Origin: Chelativorans sp. J32
GTDB lineage: Bacteria; Pseudomonadota; Alphaproteobacteria; Rhizobiales; Rhizobiaceae
Length of the DNA: 64,000 nt
Assembly: GCF_000518985.1 (NCBI RefSeq)
Contig: NZ_JAEQ01000003.1
Coordinates: 124,001 to 188,000 of the forward strand
Direction: 5' to 3'
Shown here: in pieces, positions 1-8,098 of the stretch
Numbering within the stretch: position 1 is the stretch's first letter
How the letters are laid out: the number at the start of each line of letters is the position of its first letter
Notes under the pieces: model-generated
Told to the model about the DNA's origin: nothing
Database searches by the model: none
What the model saw: only the letters and a program-made list of their open reading frames with translations
Position numbers and translations under genes: made by a program

Positions 1-1380
1 CGGATGGCTGGAGCCGCGCTCCAGACCTGCCGCCAAGCGCAGCACTTCCGACTGATCTTCGCCAAAGGCAACGATGTCCGTTACGGTCGGCTTGCCTTCG
101 GTGAGCGTTCCAGTCTTGTCGAACGCAATAGCCTGCAATTGGCCGAAGCCCTCGAGCACGGCCCCGCCCTTCATGAGGAGCCCCCGACGAGCACCGGCTG
201 CTAGAGCCGCCGCAATGGCGGCCGGAGTGGAGATGACCAGTGCGCAGGGGCAACCGATCAGAAGAATGGCCAGTCCCTTGTAGATCCATTCAGACCATGC
301 GGCTCCCCCCAGGAGGGGCGGCAGGCAGGCAACCAACGCTGCAAGCACCATCACGCCTGGCGTGTAGTAGCGGGAAAAACGATTGATGAAGCGCTCCGTC
401 GGCGCCTTCTTTTCCTGTGCTTCCTCCACGAGCTTGATGACGCGGGCGATGGTATTGTCCTCGGCCGTCGCAGTGACGCGAATGCGAAGAACGGCATCGC
501 CGTTGATCGTCCCCGCGAAGACGGGGTCTCCCGCTTCCTTTGCCTTCGGGATGCTTTCGCCCGTAACGGGTGCCTCGTTGACGCTGCTCTCTCCCGAGAC
601 CACGGTGCCATCGGCAGCAATCCGGTCGCCGGGGCGCACAAGGATGGTATCTCCGACGGCCAGGCGATCGGCAGCGATTTCCTGCAAACCGCCGTCCCTT
701 TCCACGCGCGCGATCTTCGGCACGAGGTCCGCCAACCCACGGATGCTTGCGCGGGAACGGTCCGCAGCCACCCCCTCCAGCAATTCGCCGACGAGGAAGA
801 GGAAGATCACGACGGCTGCCTCTTCCACCGCTCCGAGGAAGAGGGCGCCTACGGCTGCGACCGTCATAAGCGTTTCAATCGAGAAAGGCGTTCCCGTTAT
901 GGCGCCTGCAAAAGCGCGCCTGGCAATCGGTATCAGCCCGACAAGCATGGCAGTGGCGTAGAGCCAGAATTCATACTGAGGCGCCAATGCCGCGACCGCG
1001 TATGCGACGAGGAACGCAAGCCCCGAAGCAAGCGTCAGGCGGACGGCGGGCCGATGCCACCATTTCCCTTCGGTGGGCGCATGCGAGGCATGAGAGTGCC
1101 CCTCGTGAGAGGCCTCGTTGCCATGGATCTCTTCGCGGGTGAGGGTATGGCCCTGAGCCGGAGGCTGGATCCGGTAGCCGAGCCTGGTCACCTGCTTCGT
1201 GATCTCAGGTTCCAGGTGTATGCCGGCAGAATGCTCCACCGTCATTGAACTGTTCATGACCGAGATGGCGACATTTTCGACGCCCGGAATGCGGCGCACC
1301 GCAGACTCGATCTTCTGTGCGCAGCTTGCGCAGTCCATGCCTTGGATCTGGAACCGGCTTTCGCGTGCGGATTCGACCAT
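1..1380 (-). CDS. Heavy-metal P1B-type ATPase, C-terminus outside window
   Basis: Inner-membrane ATP-driven efflux pump for soft divalent cations, most likely Zn/Cd/Pb. The first 460 codons are visible. An N-terminal HMA domain carries GMDCASCA (C17, C20). A histidine-bearing linker near residues 93-103 precedes the membrane segments. The CPC transmembrane metal site is C377-P-C379 and the phosphorylated aspartate is D421 in DKTGT. The last visible residues are SSHP, the family HP motif of the nucleotide-binding domain, so the rest of the ATP-binding domain and the last two membrane helices are missing to the left. The ATG at 1380 follows an AAGGAG-like site. The MerR gene is divergent and a MerR operator overlaps this gene's promoter. 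CPC with an HMA domain would also fit a copper pump; the regulator's cysteines favour Zn/Cd/Pb. Confidence 0.93.
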   Translation of the reverse strand, partial: MVESARESRFQIQGMDCASCAQKIESAVRRIPGVENVAISVMNSSMTVEHSAGIHLEPEITKQVTRLGYRIQPPAQGHTLTREEIHGNEASHEGHSHASHAPTEGKWWHRPAVRLTLASGLAFLVAYAVAALAPQYEFWLYATAMLVGLIPIARRAFAGAITGTPFSIETLMTVAAVGALFLGAVEEAAVVIFLFLVGELLEGVAADRSRASIRGLADLVPKIARVERDGGLQEIAADRLAVGDTILVRPGDRIAADGTVVSGESSVNEAPVTGESIPKAKEAGDPVFAGTINGDAVLRIRVTATAEDNTIARVIKLVEEAQEKKAPTERFINRFSRYYTPGVMVLAALVACLPPLLGGAAWSEWIYKGLAILLIGCPCALVISTPAAIAAALAAGARRGLLMKGGAVLEGFGQLQAIAFDKTGTLTEGKPTVTDIVAFGEDQSEVLRLAAGLERGSSHP

Positions 1381-1410
1381 GAACCTACTCCTTGAATTCC
1401 TATGATCCCA

Positions 1411-1441
1411 GGCTTACTTCCTCTAGTGACTATAGGAGCAA
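1411..1441 (-). promoter_or_regulatory. MerR-type promoter/operator of the P-type ATPase
   Basis: Read on the minus strand, a -35 element TTGCTC (1441-1436) and a -10 element TAAGCC (1416-1411) are separated by 19 bp, the over-long spacer typical of MerR-activated promoters. Within the spacer lies the dyad CCTATAGT-C-ACTAGAGG (1420-1436). This arrangement resembles known ZntR/CadR/PbrR sites. It predicts that the metal-bound regulator underwinds the spacer and switches on the ATPase. Confidence 0.85.
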
Positions 1442-1448
1442 GAGAAAA

Positions 1449-1877
1449 ATGAACGCCCGCAGCATCACGATCGGTGAAGCCGCTCGGCAGAGCGGTGTAA
1501 AGGTCCCGACGATCCGCTTTTACGAGCAGATCGGGCTTCTTCCTGCTCCCTCGCGAAGCGAAGGCAACCGCCGGCAGTATGATGAGAAAGATCTAAGCCG
1601 CCTGGCCTTCATTCGCCATGCACGCGAACTGGGATTCGATGTTGCGGATATCCGCGAGCTTCTAACCTTGACAGAACAGCCCCAAAGCTCTTGCCATGAA
1701 GCGGATAGCATCGCGGCGCGGCATCTGCGGGAAATCGAGGAAAGAATCGCAAAGCTCCAGGCACTGCGAGGCGAGTTGAAGCGCATGGTCAATGAATGCG
1801 GCCACGGCAAAGTGTGCGAGTGTCGCGTTATTCAGGTCTTAGCGGATCATGGCCGCTGCCAGAGCGATATTCATTAA
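1449..1877 (+). CDS. MerR-family metal-responsive regulator (ZntR/CadR/PbrR type)
   Basis: A 142-residue cytoplasmic transcription factor. The N-terminal winged helix-turn-helix (residues 5-75) contains GVKVPTIRFYEQIGLL. A long dimerisation helix follows, then a C-terminal metal loop. Candidate metal ligands are C82, C117, H119, C123 and C125, which match the spacing of the Zn/Cd/Pb sensors better than copper sensors. I chose the ATG at 1449 because the conserved domain begins directly after it; the reading frame is open further upstream to 1392 but that would cross the operator. It is divergent from the ATPase gene it presumably activates. The exact metal cannot be fixed from sequence. Confidence 0.9.
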   Translation: MNARSITIGEAARQSGVKVPTIRFYEQIGLLPAPSRSEGNRRQYDEKDLSRLAFIRHARELGFDVADIRELLTLTEQPQSSCHEADSIAARHLREIEERIAKLQALRGELKRMVNECGHGKVCECRVIQVLADHGRCQSDIH

Positions 1878-2412
1878 ACGCGTTTAGCGCCGCGACACGA
1901 AATCGCCTCCGCTTTCGCTTATCCGTTGCATAAACGCAACGGTCCACACCCAGCGTGGTGTGCTTGCGATCGGTATATGCGACCATGGGTTGTGTATGGC
2001 AAAAATTCTCTCGCGATATCAAGGGTATAGCCGGAACGTAGTTTCCTGTTGTTAACTGTCGTCTGATAAGCTCGTTTAGGTTGTAATTGCACAACCCTTA
2101 CGTTAATTATTCCCTAGGTTGAGGCGGTAGACCAGGGGCGGAGGGCGGTCGGAGTACAATTCCAGGTTGGATTTGCCCAGCCGCGGTCCGAGTTCAATGT
2201 GCACGTAGATTAGGTGCAGCCAGCAGACAGATCTCTGCTTGCGGGCGTGAGCGCGGTTGTTCCGGACACCCTGTTCGGCAGTTCAAGAAATGGACGAGTC
2301 GTATCGGCTCCGGCGGTCTCTATGCCTGTCGGAGAGCGAGGAAGCGTGAATCCGTTCAAGACAGGCAACACGAAGGTTGGATCCTTCGACCACTATGAAA
2401 GGGCGCGGGAGA
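1878..2412. other. Intergenic region, 535 bp, no convincing gene
   Basis: There is no supported coding region. The stretch around 1980-2120 is AT-richer than its surroundings. It holds a small dyad GGTTGT-N6-ACAACC at 2079-2096 that contains a T-N11-A LysR-like core, and another dyad CACACC/GGTGTG near 1947-1965 without a following T-run. The first dyad could be a site for the LysR gene downstream, but it lies about 320 bp from that gene's start, so this is a weak inference. Confidence 0.4.
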
Positions 2413-3321
2413 ATGAACGTAAACAAGCAGGAAGGACTGTCCTTTGCGACGCTTAGAGCCGCAGAAGCAGTTATAGAGACAAAAAGCCTGACGGGCGCGG
2501 CGATGAAGCTTGGTATCAGTCAACCTGCAATCAGCATGCATCTCGGCCGATTGGAGCGAGCGATCGGCACGTCCCTCATCAAGAAAGTCGGCAACAAGAT
2601 CATCGTGAAGGAAGAGATCTCGCGTCTGATCCGGCAAATGCTCGATCTCGAGCGGCGGCTCAAGACGGTGGGTTATGAAAAGAACATCTCAAAGCTCAAG
2701 GTCGGCATCTGCACTTACTGCGCGCCGCTGCTTGTCGAACGCGCTGGGTCGCTCGGCAAGCTCAAGGACACGCTCACCTGGCGCATAGCCGATAGCCGCC
2801 GGCTGGAGGAAATGTACGAGCAGGGAGAGCTCGATGCCGTGTTCCGTGCGCTCTATCCTTCGGAAATCGCGCCCGACCTTACCACCGAGTTCACGCTCAA
2901 ATGGATGGGCGAGAAGCATCTGCTGGACTTCATGAAGCACGACAGCCAAGGCTTGCCGGTTGTGCTCGCCTCGCCGAACTCGCCTCTCGGCGCGGTGGCG
3001 CGGGAATGGCTGCGCCGGCACGAAGTGACCTATGACGTGGTCGGCGAGGTCGACGACATCATGACAGCCATCCGCCTCGTCTCGAGCGGACTTGCCTTGT
3101 CGCCTCTGCCAGTGCACGTGCAGGACAATCTCGCTGAGGGGTTCAGCAACTGCGCGCAAATCCTGCCCGGGCATGTCGATGCCCGTTACGGCATGTTCTT
3201 CGATGAGAGGCGCTTCAGCCTGCGCGCGGCGCTGGACATCTTTGAATTGTTGAAAAGTGAGCTTACGCGTACGGTGCGTCCGGTGGAGGGTTCTCGGCCG
3301 GCGTTGGTGCATCCGATCTGA
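2413..3321 (+). CDS. LysR-family transcriptional regulator
   Basis: A 302-residue LysR-type regulator. The N-terminal helix-turn-helix (residues about 8-65) contains SLTGAAMKLGISQPAIS. An effector-binding domain of the periplasmic-binding-protein fold follows. The substrate domain includes the pattern SSGLALSPLP, usual near the second lobe. I chose the ATG at 2413, with AAAGGG about 9 nt upstream; an in-frame ATG at 2395 and a TTG at 2377 are possible but add residues before the conserved domain. It ends convergent to the LacI gene. No divergent target gene lies upstream within 500 bp, so its regulon is unknown. Confidence 0.85.
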   Translation: MNVNKQEGLSFATLRAAEAVIETKSLTGAAMKLGISQPAISMHLGRLERAIGTSLIKKVGNKIIVKEEISRLIRQMLDLERRLKTVGYEKNISKLKVGICTYCAPLLVERAGSLGKLKDTLTWRIADSRRLEEMYEQGELDAVFRALYPSEIAPDLTTEFTLKWMGEKHLLDFMKHDSQGLPVVLASPNSPLGAVAREWLRRHEVTYDVVGEVDDIMTAIRLVSSGLALSPLPVHVQDNLAEGFSNCAQILPGHVDARYGMFFDERRFSLRAALDIFELLKSELTRTVRPVEGSRPALVHPI

Positions 3322-3394
3322 TCGGATCGAACCGGACTCAGGCAACATAGTCCGAAGGGACCCGTCGTGTTCAAGCGCGGCGGGCTTTCACCTT

Positions 3395-4408
3395 TCAGAC
3401 CGGTTTGGAAGTCGACTGGCGAATGTGGAGCTCAGGTTTTATGAGTTCCTGTACGGGATTCACCTCCGCGCCGTTCAAGCGGTCGAGCAGCACCCTGGCC
3501 GCCCGGCGCCCGACCTCGCGCTGGCCGTTCCATACTGTCGTAAGAGCCGGCGTCGCGATAGCCGCTTCTTCCAGGTCATCGTAGCCGGTGACCGAAATAT
3601 CGACCCCGGGGACGAAGCCGGCGCGTGCGATGCCGTTCATCAGCCCTATGGCCACGAGATCGTTCCAGCAGACAGCCGCGGTGGGTTTATCCTTCAGCGC
3701 CAGGAAAGCGCCGGTCACCTCGAATCCGGCCTGCTTGGTGCGGGGGCCTGGGAAACGCCACTCGGGGCGCACTTCCAGTCCGGCCTTTTGCATCGCCACC
3801 ACATAGCCTCGATATCGGTCGCGCCCAGTAGATGTCTGGTCCGTGCCGCCGACCATGGCGATGCGGGTGTGGCCGAGCGAGATCAAATGATTCGTGGCAA
3901 GGCCGATCCCGTACGCGTCGTCACCCCTGAAGACGGGCACATCGGCTCCCTCTACGCTTCGCGCGATCAGCACTGCGGGAAGCCCGTTGTCTTCGGCCAT
4001 CCGAATATCTTCCGGTGGCGTGCCGATCGCTGGCGACATGATCACACCGTCAGCGCCGAGCTGCAGTAAGGTGTCGATGAAGGTGCGCTGCTTTTCCAGC
4101 TGCTCGTAATGGTTGGAGAGGAGAAATGTCTGCCGGGAACGGTCAAGCTCGCTCTCGATCGAACGCAGGATTTCCGCATAGAACGGGTTCATGATGTCGT
4201 GCACAACGACGCCGATGATCCCCGAGCGGGAGGTGCGGAGGCTCGCCGCGCGCCGATTATAGATATAGCCGATCGCCCGAGCGTGCTCTTTTATACGCTG
4301 CCGCGTGGCTTCGGCGACAAGCGGGCTGTCCCGCAGCGCAAGCGAAACGGTCGCCGTCGATACGCCCAGTGCATCGGCGATCGTGGAAAGCTTGATCTTC
4401 TGCGCCAG
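3395..4408 (-). CDS. LacI-family transcriptional regulator, probable CTG start
   Basis: A 337-residue repressor, the normal family length. The N-terminal helix-turn-helix reads LSTIADALGVSTATVSLALR (residues 7-26), followed by the hinge and a sugar-binding-type periplasmic fold with NPFYAEILRSIE and GYDDLEEAA. There is an oddity at the start. In frame, the DNA-binding domain is bounded upstream by a TGA at 4423-4421. Between that stop and the helix-turn-helix there is no ATG, GTG or TTG. The only plausible initiator is CTG at 4408-4406, preceded by a strong GGAGGGG at the right distance. The first normal start would be the ATG at 4204, which would delete the whole DNA-binding domain. The alternative is a single-base frameshift at the 5' end. 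The ligand is unknown. Confidence 0.82.
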   Translation of the reverse strand: MAQKIKLSTIADALGVSTATVSLALRDSPLVAEATRQRIKEHARAIGYIYNRRAASLRTSRSGIIGVVVHDIMNPFYAEILRSIESELDRSRQTFLLSNHYEQLEKQRTFIDTLLQLGADGVIMSPAIGTPPEDIRMAEDNGLPAVLIARSVEGADVPVFRGDDAYGIGLATNHLISLGHTRIAMVGGTDQTSTGRDRYRGYVVAMQKAGLEVRPEWRFPGPRTKQAGFEVTGAFLALKDKPTAAVCWNDLVAIGLMNGIARAGFVPGVDISVTGYDDLEEAAIATPALTTVWNGQREVGRRAARVLLDRLNGAEVNPVQELIKPELHIRQSTSKPV

Positions 4409-4492
4409 CGCTCCCCTCCATCACGGAATTTCCCGGCTCGGGACGGCCCATTAGCTCTTTTAGACGGGCTTATGCCATCCTCCTTGCGGAGT

Positions 4493-5461
4493 TCAAAGCT
4501 TTTTCGCCAGGGTCTCCGTCTCGGCGGTGGGCAGGCTGCGCGTCGCCAGACGGAGCCGGTGCTCGCGATGGACGATGTAGAGCCCACTGGCCACGATGAT
4601 GGCTGCTCCCGTGAGGGTAAGCGCATCGGGCAACTGGTCGAAGAAGAGATAGCCGAATCCAATCATCCAGACGATCTGGAGATAGGGATAGGGAGCGAGT
4701 GCCGTGGTCGTTGCCTTGCGGTACGCCAGGATGAGCAACCAATGACCCATCCCCCCGAAGAAGCCTAGTGACAGAATGACCGCCCATTGCAGCGGTCCGG
4801 TCGGCATGGATGCGTATAGGGGCACGGCTGGCAGCATCAGGATGACGGGAAGAAGGGCGGAATAGAAGATCATGCTTTCCGCCGTTTCAGTCGTGCTCAT
4901 CCGACGCGTCATGATCACGTAGGAGGCGTTGCAGGTCATCGAGCACAGCGCAAAGATGTGGCCAATGCCGAATGTGCCGAAGCCAGGCCGCGTGACAACC
5001 AGCACGCCCACGAGGCCCACCAGAATTGCTGCCCACCGGCGCCATCCAGCCCATTCCCCGAGAAGCGGACCTGCCAGGGCAGTGGTCAACATCGGAGCGA
5101 AGAAAGCTATGGAGACGGTTTCCGCAAGCTGCAAGGTCTGGAGTGCGATGAAGTTGAAGATCGTGGAGCCGAAAAGAAAAGCGCTACGCAGGATTTGCAG
5201 GGGAACGCTGCCGACTGCGAATACCCGGCGGTTGCTCCAGGCACGCAGCAGCAGAAGCACAAGCAGGAGATGCGTGAGATAGCGCACCCATGTAACGAAT
5301 GGGGCCTCGATGCCTGATGTCACGAGAAACTTGGCGCCCGCGTCCAGGCATGAGAACAGGAGGCCCGAGCCGAAGATCAGTCCGATCGCCGACGCCGGTG
5401 CCGCCGATTCAGCGTTGCTTTGCCCGCGGCCGCTCGGTTGACGGTCAGTAGCAATCTTCAT
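4493..5461 (-). CDS. EamA/DMT-superfamily permease
   Basis: A 322-residue inner-membrane transporter with about ten hydrophobic segments arranged as two EamA repeats (roughly residues 25-165 and 175-310). Such proteins move metabolites or drugs; the substrate cannot be read from the sequence. The gene lies between the MarR gene (upstream, same strand) and the LacI gene (downstream, same strand, 84 bp apart), so either regulator could control it. The Shine-Dalgarno before the ATG at 5461 is weak. Confidence 0.85.
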   Translation of the reverse strand: MKIATDRQPSGRGQSNAESAAPASAIGLIFGSGLLFSCLDAGAKFLVTSGIEAPFVTWVRYLTHLLLVLLLLRAWSNRRVFAVGSVPLQILRSAFLFGSTIFNFIALQTLQLAETVSIAFFAPMLTTALAGPLLGEWAGWRRWAAILVGLVGVLVVTRPGFGTFGIGHIFALCSMTCNASYVIMTRRMSTTETAESMIFYSALLPVILMLPAVPLYASMPTGPLQWAVILSLGFFGGMGHWLLILAYRKATTTALAPYPYLQIVWMIGFGYLFFDQLPDALTLTGAAIIVASGLYIVHREHRLRLATRSLPTAETETLAKKL

Positions 5462-5572
5462 CTTCAGGAAAGTCGGTTTTTAAAGCACATCTAAAGGCGC
5501 ATACGCCTTTGTTTTGGAAAAGCAAGCTCCGGGTGGCCTAGCGGTGGTTCGGCTAGGAAGCTCCTGGGAGGC

Positions 5573-6049
5573 TTAGGCTTCTTCCTCCAGTTCTGTTTCG
5601 TCTTCCACCAAAGCCGGACCTCTTCGGGAAAGATTGTCCTCGATCCGCGCGAGCAGTTTGATAAGCGCCTTCTGCTCCTTTTTGTCGAGGCTCTTGAGTG
5701 CCTGCTTTTCCGTCTTGCGTACGGAGCGCTCGATTGCGCGGATCGCTTCGGCTCCATTACCCGTCAGATAGATATGAGCGCGGCGGGCATCGGTGTCGGA
5801 TGCTCGTTTCTCGACGAAGCCCTGGGCTGCCAGCCGGTTGATCGTTTTTGTGATGGTCGGCGGACGCACGCCAAGCCGTTCAGCAAGCTGGCTCGGGGTG
5901 AGCCCGTTTTCCTGGCTAAGGGCCAACATGATCTTGTCCTGTCCCGCATAAAGACCCTGGTCCAGAAGCCGTTCGGCCAATGCGGTGCGGGACAACCGGG
6001 CGGCCGATTGCAACCTTCCAATGATCGAGCCCCTGGAAATCCTCGCCAT
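5573..6049 (-). CDS. MarR-family transcriptional regulator
   Basis: A 158-residue winged-helix regulator. The central part, NGLTPSQLAERLGVRPPTIT, is the MarR recognition helix-turn-helix, followed by the wing with RRAHIYLTGNG. The last about 15 residues are acidic (ELEEEA). It is divergent from the creatininase-family gene at 6222 and upstream of the EamA permease. Either could be its target. Ligand unknown. Confidence 0.88.
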   Translation of the reverse strand: MARISRGSIIGRLQSAARLSRTALAERLLDQGLYAGQDKIMLALSQENGLTPSQLAERLGVRPPTITKTINRLAAQGFVEKRASDTDARRAHIYLTGNGAEAIRAIERSVRKTEKQALKSLDKKEQKALIKLLARIEDNLSRRGPALVEDETELEEEA

Positions 6050-6221
6050 ACGATCGCATCCTGTTCGCGCGGCCTTGAGGCCTCAAAAGATAGTCCGGCC
6101 GCCGGCGGCGGCAATGGTGAGCCGGCTTGTGGCCAGAGGCGCCAAAGGTTAATTTGATGCCGCCGGCTATCTTTCCGCCTATGCCAAACCGGCATTTCAA
6201 TCGTGTGACAGCGGAGTTCCC

Positions 6222-6962
6222 GTGGCGCCTCGCGAGAAGATTGCCATCCTGCCCCTGGGGGCGACGGAGCAGCATGGTCCTCATCTGCCGCCCGAGACCG
6301 ACTGGATCATCGCGGAGGCGATCGCCCGTCGCGCATGTGACGAGGCTGGGGGCAAGATGAACGTTGAAGTCCTTCCGGTCGAGAAGGTGGGCTATTCGAT
6401 CGAACACTCGGACGATTCGCGCACGACGTCCCTCGGTTTCGCGGAGGCCGTGGGGCGGTGGATCGGGATAGGCGAGACGCTTTGCAGGAGAGGAATCCGC
6501 AAGCTTGTCCTGCTCAACGCGCATGGCGGCAACTCGCCGCTGATGACCGTCGCGGCTACGGAGCTGCGGGTGCGCTGCGGAATGCTGACTGTGGCCACGA
6601 GCTGGACTCGGTTCGGCTACCCGCCGGACCTTGTAAGCGAGGAGGAAAGGGCGCTTGGTATCCATGGCGGCTTGATCGAAACATCCGTGATGCTGGCGCT
6701 GAGGCCCGATCTGGTGAAGATGGATAAGGCGCGTGATTTTCCCTCCGAGCAGGCCAGATTCCAGCGCGAATTCAAGTATTTGCGGGCCTATGGACCGCAT
6801 TCTTTCGGGTGGATGATGCGCGATCTCTCTCCTGAAAGGGTGGCAGGAAACGCAGCCGGTGCGACTCGCCAAGCCGGCGAACGAATCCTCCAACACGCCG
6901 TCACAGGCCTCGTCTCGCTGCTGGACGATGTCGACAGGTTCGATCTCACGCTTTTGAAATAA
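6222..6962 (+). CDS. Creatininase-family amidohydrolase
   Basis: A 246-residue cytoplasmic metal-dependent hydrolase of cyclic amides. The metal-binding signature is visible: E16 and H18 in TEQHGPHLP, D27, the histidine in NAHGGN (about residue 104) and the glutamate in HGGLIETS (about residue 154). The start is GTG at 6222, supported by GGAG five bases upstream. This leaves only nine residues before the first conserved strand, shorter than usual. In another frame an ATG at 6181 encodes a family-like N-terminus (about residues VTAEF), so either the GTG is real or a frameshift has cut the N-terminus. The substrate could be creatinine or another amide; the neighbours do not settle this. Confidence 0.83.
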   Translation: MAPREKIAILPLGATEQHGPHLPPETDWIIAEAIARRACDEAGGKMNVEVLPVEKVGYSIEHSDDSRTTSLGFAEAVGRWIGIGETLCRRGIRKLVLLNAHGGNSPLMTVAATELRVRCGMLTVATSWTRFGYPPDLVSEEERALGIHGGLIETSVMLALRPDLVKMDKARDFPSEQARFQREFKYLRAYGPHSFGWMMRDLSPERVAGNAAGATRQAGERILQHAVTGLVSLLDDVDRFDLTLLK

Positions 6963-7032
6963 ACTGCCGTGCAAAACGGGCTGCCAACTCTTATATGGCA
7001 GGGAAGACCAGCAAAGCCCGCGAGGGAAATCC

Positions 7033-8097
7033 ATGTCCGAACAGAATTCGCAAATCCCGGTCACGGTGCTGACCGGCTATCTCGGTTCCGGCAAGACAAC
7101 GCTCCTGAACCGCATCCTCTCCGAGGACCATGGCAAGCGCTATGCCGTGATCGTCAACGAATTCGGAGAGATCGGCATCGACAATGACCTCATCGTGGAA
7201 TCCGATGAGGAAATCTACGAGATGAACAATGGCTGCGTGTGCTGCACCGTGCGTGGCGATCTGGTGCGGGTGGTAGAAGGTCTTACACGGCGTCCGGGCC
7301 GGTTCGATGCTATTATCGTCGAGACGACCGGTCTGGCGGACCCCGCCCCGGTGGCGCAGACCTTCTTCATGGACGACGACGTGCGCGCCAAGACGAAGCT
7401 CGACGCGGTGGTGGCGCTGGTCGATGCCAAGCACCTTCCGCTGCGGCTGAAGGACAGCCGCGAGGCGGCAGACCAGATCGCCTTTGCCGACGTGGTGGTG
7501 CTGAACAAAACCGACCTTGTCTCGCCTGAGGAGCTTGCCACGGTGGAAGCCGCCGTGCGCCAGATTAACCCCAGCGCGCGCATCCACAAGACCGAGCGTG
7601 CGGGTGTCGCTCTTTCCGATGTGCTCGACCGGGGCGCCTTCGACCTGAAGCGTGCGCTGGAAAACGACCCGCATTTCCTAGATCACGATCATCCCGACCA
7701 TGTCTGCGGACCGGACTGTGATCACGATCACCACCACGGTCATGATCACGATCACGACCACCATCATCACCATGCGCATGGCGAGCTCTCGCCGATCCAT
7801 GATGTCGGCGTGAGTTCGATCTCGCTACGCGCGGGCGAAATGGACCCGAAGAAGTTCTTTCCCTGGCTCAACAAGACAACACAGATGGACGGGCCAAATA
7901 TCCTGAGGCTCAAGGGCATCATCGCTTTCAAGGACGATCCGGAGCGCTATGTGGTGCAAGGCGTGCATATGATTGTGGAAGGCGACCATCAGCGTGCATG
8001 GAAGGAGGGCGAAAAGCGGGAGAGCCGCCTCGTCTTCATCGGCCGCGAGCTCGATCGCGAGCGCTTGAAGCGCACCTTCGAGGCGTGCCAGGCCTGA
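7033..8097 (+). CDS. COG0523 (CobW/YjiA/ZNG1-like) metallochaperone GTPase
   Basis: A 354-residue P-loop GTPase. The Walker A motif GYLGSGKT is at residues 15-22. The family metal motif GCVCC is at 67-71. The guanine-specificity motif NKTD is near 157. A histidine/aspartate-rich stretch lies at about 214-253, and a CobW C-terminal domain follows. Members deliver or store zinc (or cobalt, or nitrile-hydratase metal) inside the cytoplasm. The long histidine tract favours zinc buffering or delivery. The start is ATG after GAGGGAAA. It is followed after one base by the WD40 gene, so the two are cotranscribed. No Zur box is recognisable upstream, so zinc regulation is not shown. Confidence 0.92.
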   Translation: MSEQNSQIPVTVLTGYLGSGKTTLLNRILSEDHGKRYAVIVNEFGEIGIDNDLIVESDEEIYEMNNGCVCCTVRGDLVRVVEGLTRRPGRFDAIIVETTGLADPAPVAQTFFMDDDVRAKTKLDAVVALVDAKHLPLRLKDSREAADQIAFADVVVLNKTDLVSPEELATVEAAVRQINPSARIHKTERAGVALSDVLDRGAFDLKRALENDPHFLDHDHPDHVCGPDCDHDHHHGHDHDHDHHHHHAHGELSPIHDVGVSSISLRAGEMDPKKFFPWLNKTTQMDGPNILRLKGIIAFKDDPERYVVQGVHMIVEGDHQRAWKEGEKRESRLVFIGRELDRERLKRTFEACQA

Positions 8098-8098
8098 T

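Noticed and set aside
1828-2094. Minus-strand open frame of 88 codons after the MerR gene
   Set aside because: It overlaps the MerR 3' end, has no ribosome binding site and no recognisable pattern.
2214-2456. Plus-strand open frame of 80 codons before the LysR gene
   Set aside because: It overlaps the LysR start, starts at a poor codon context and resembles no protein I know.
5538-5557. Short hairpin CTAGC/GCTAG after the MarR gene
   Set aside because: There is no T-run and the pairing is short; it does not look like a terminator or a tRNA part.
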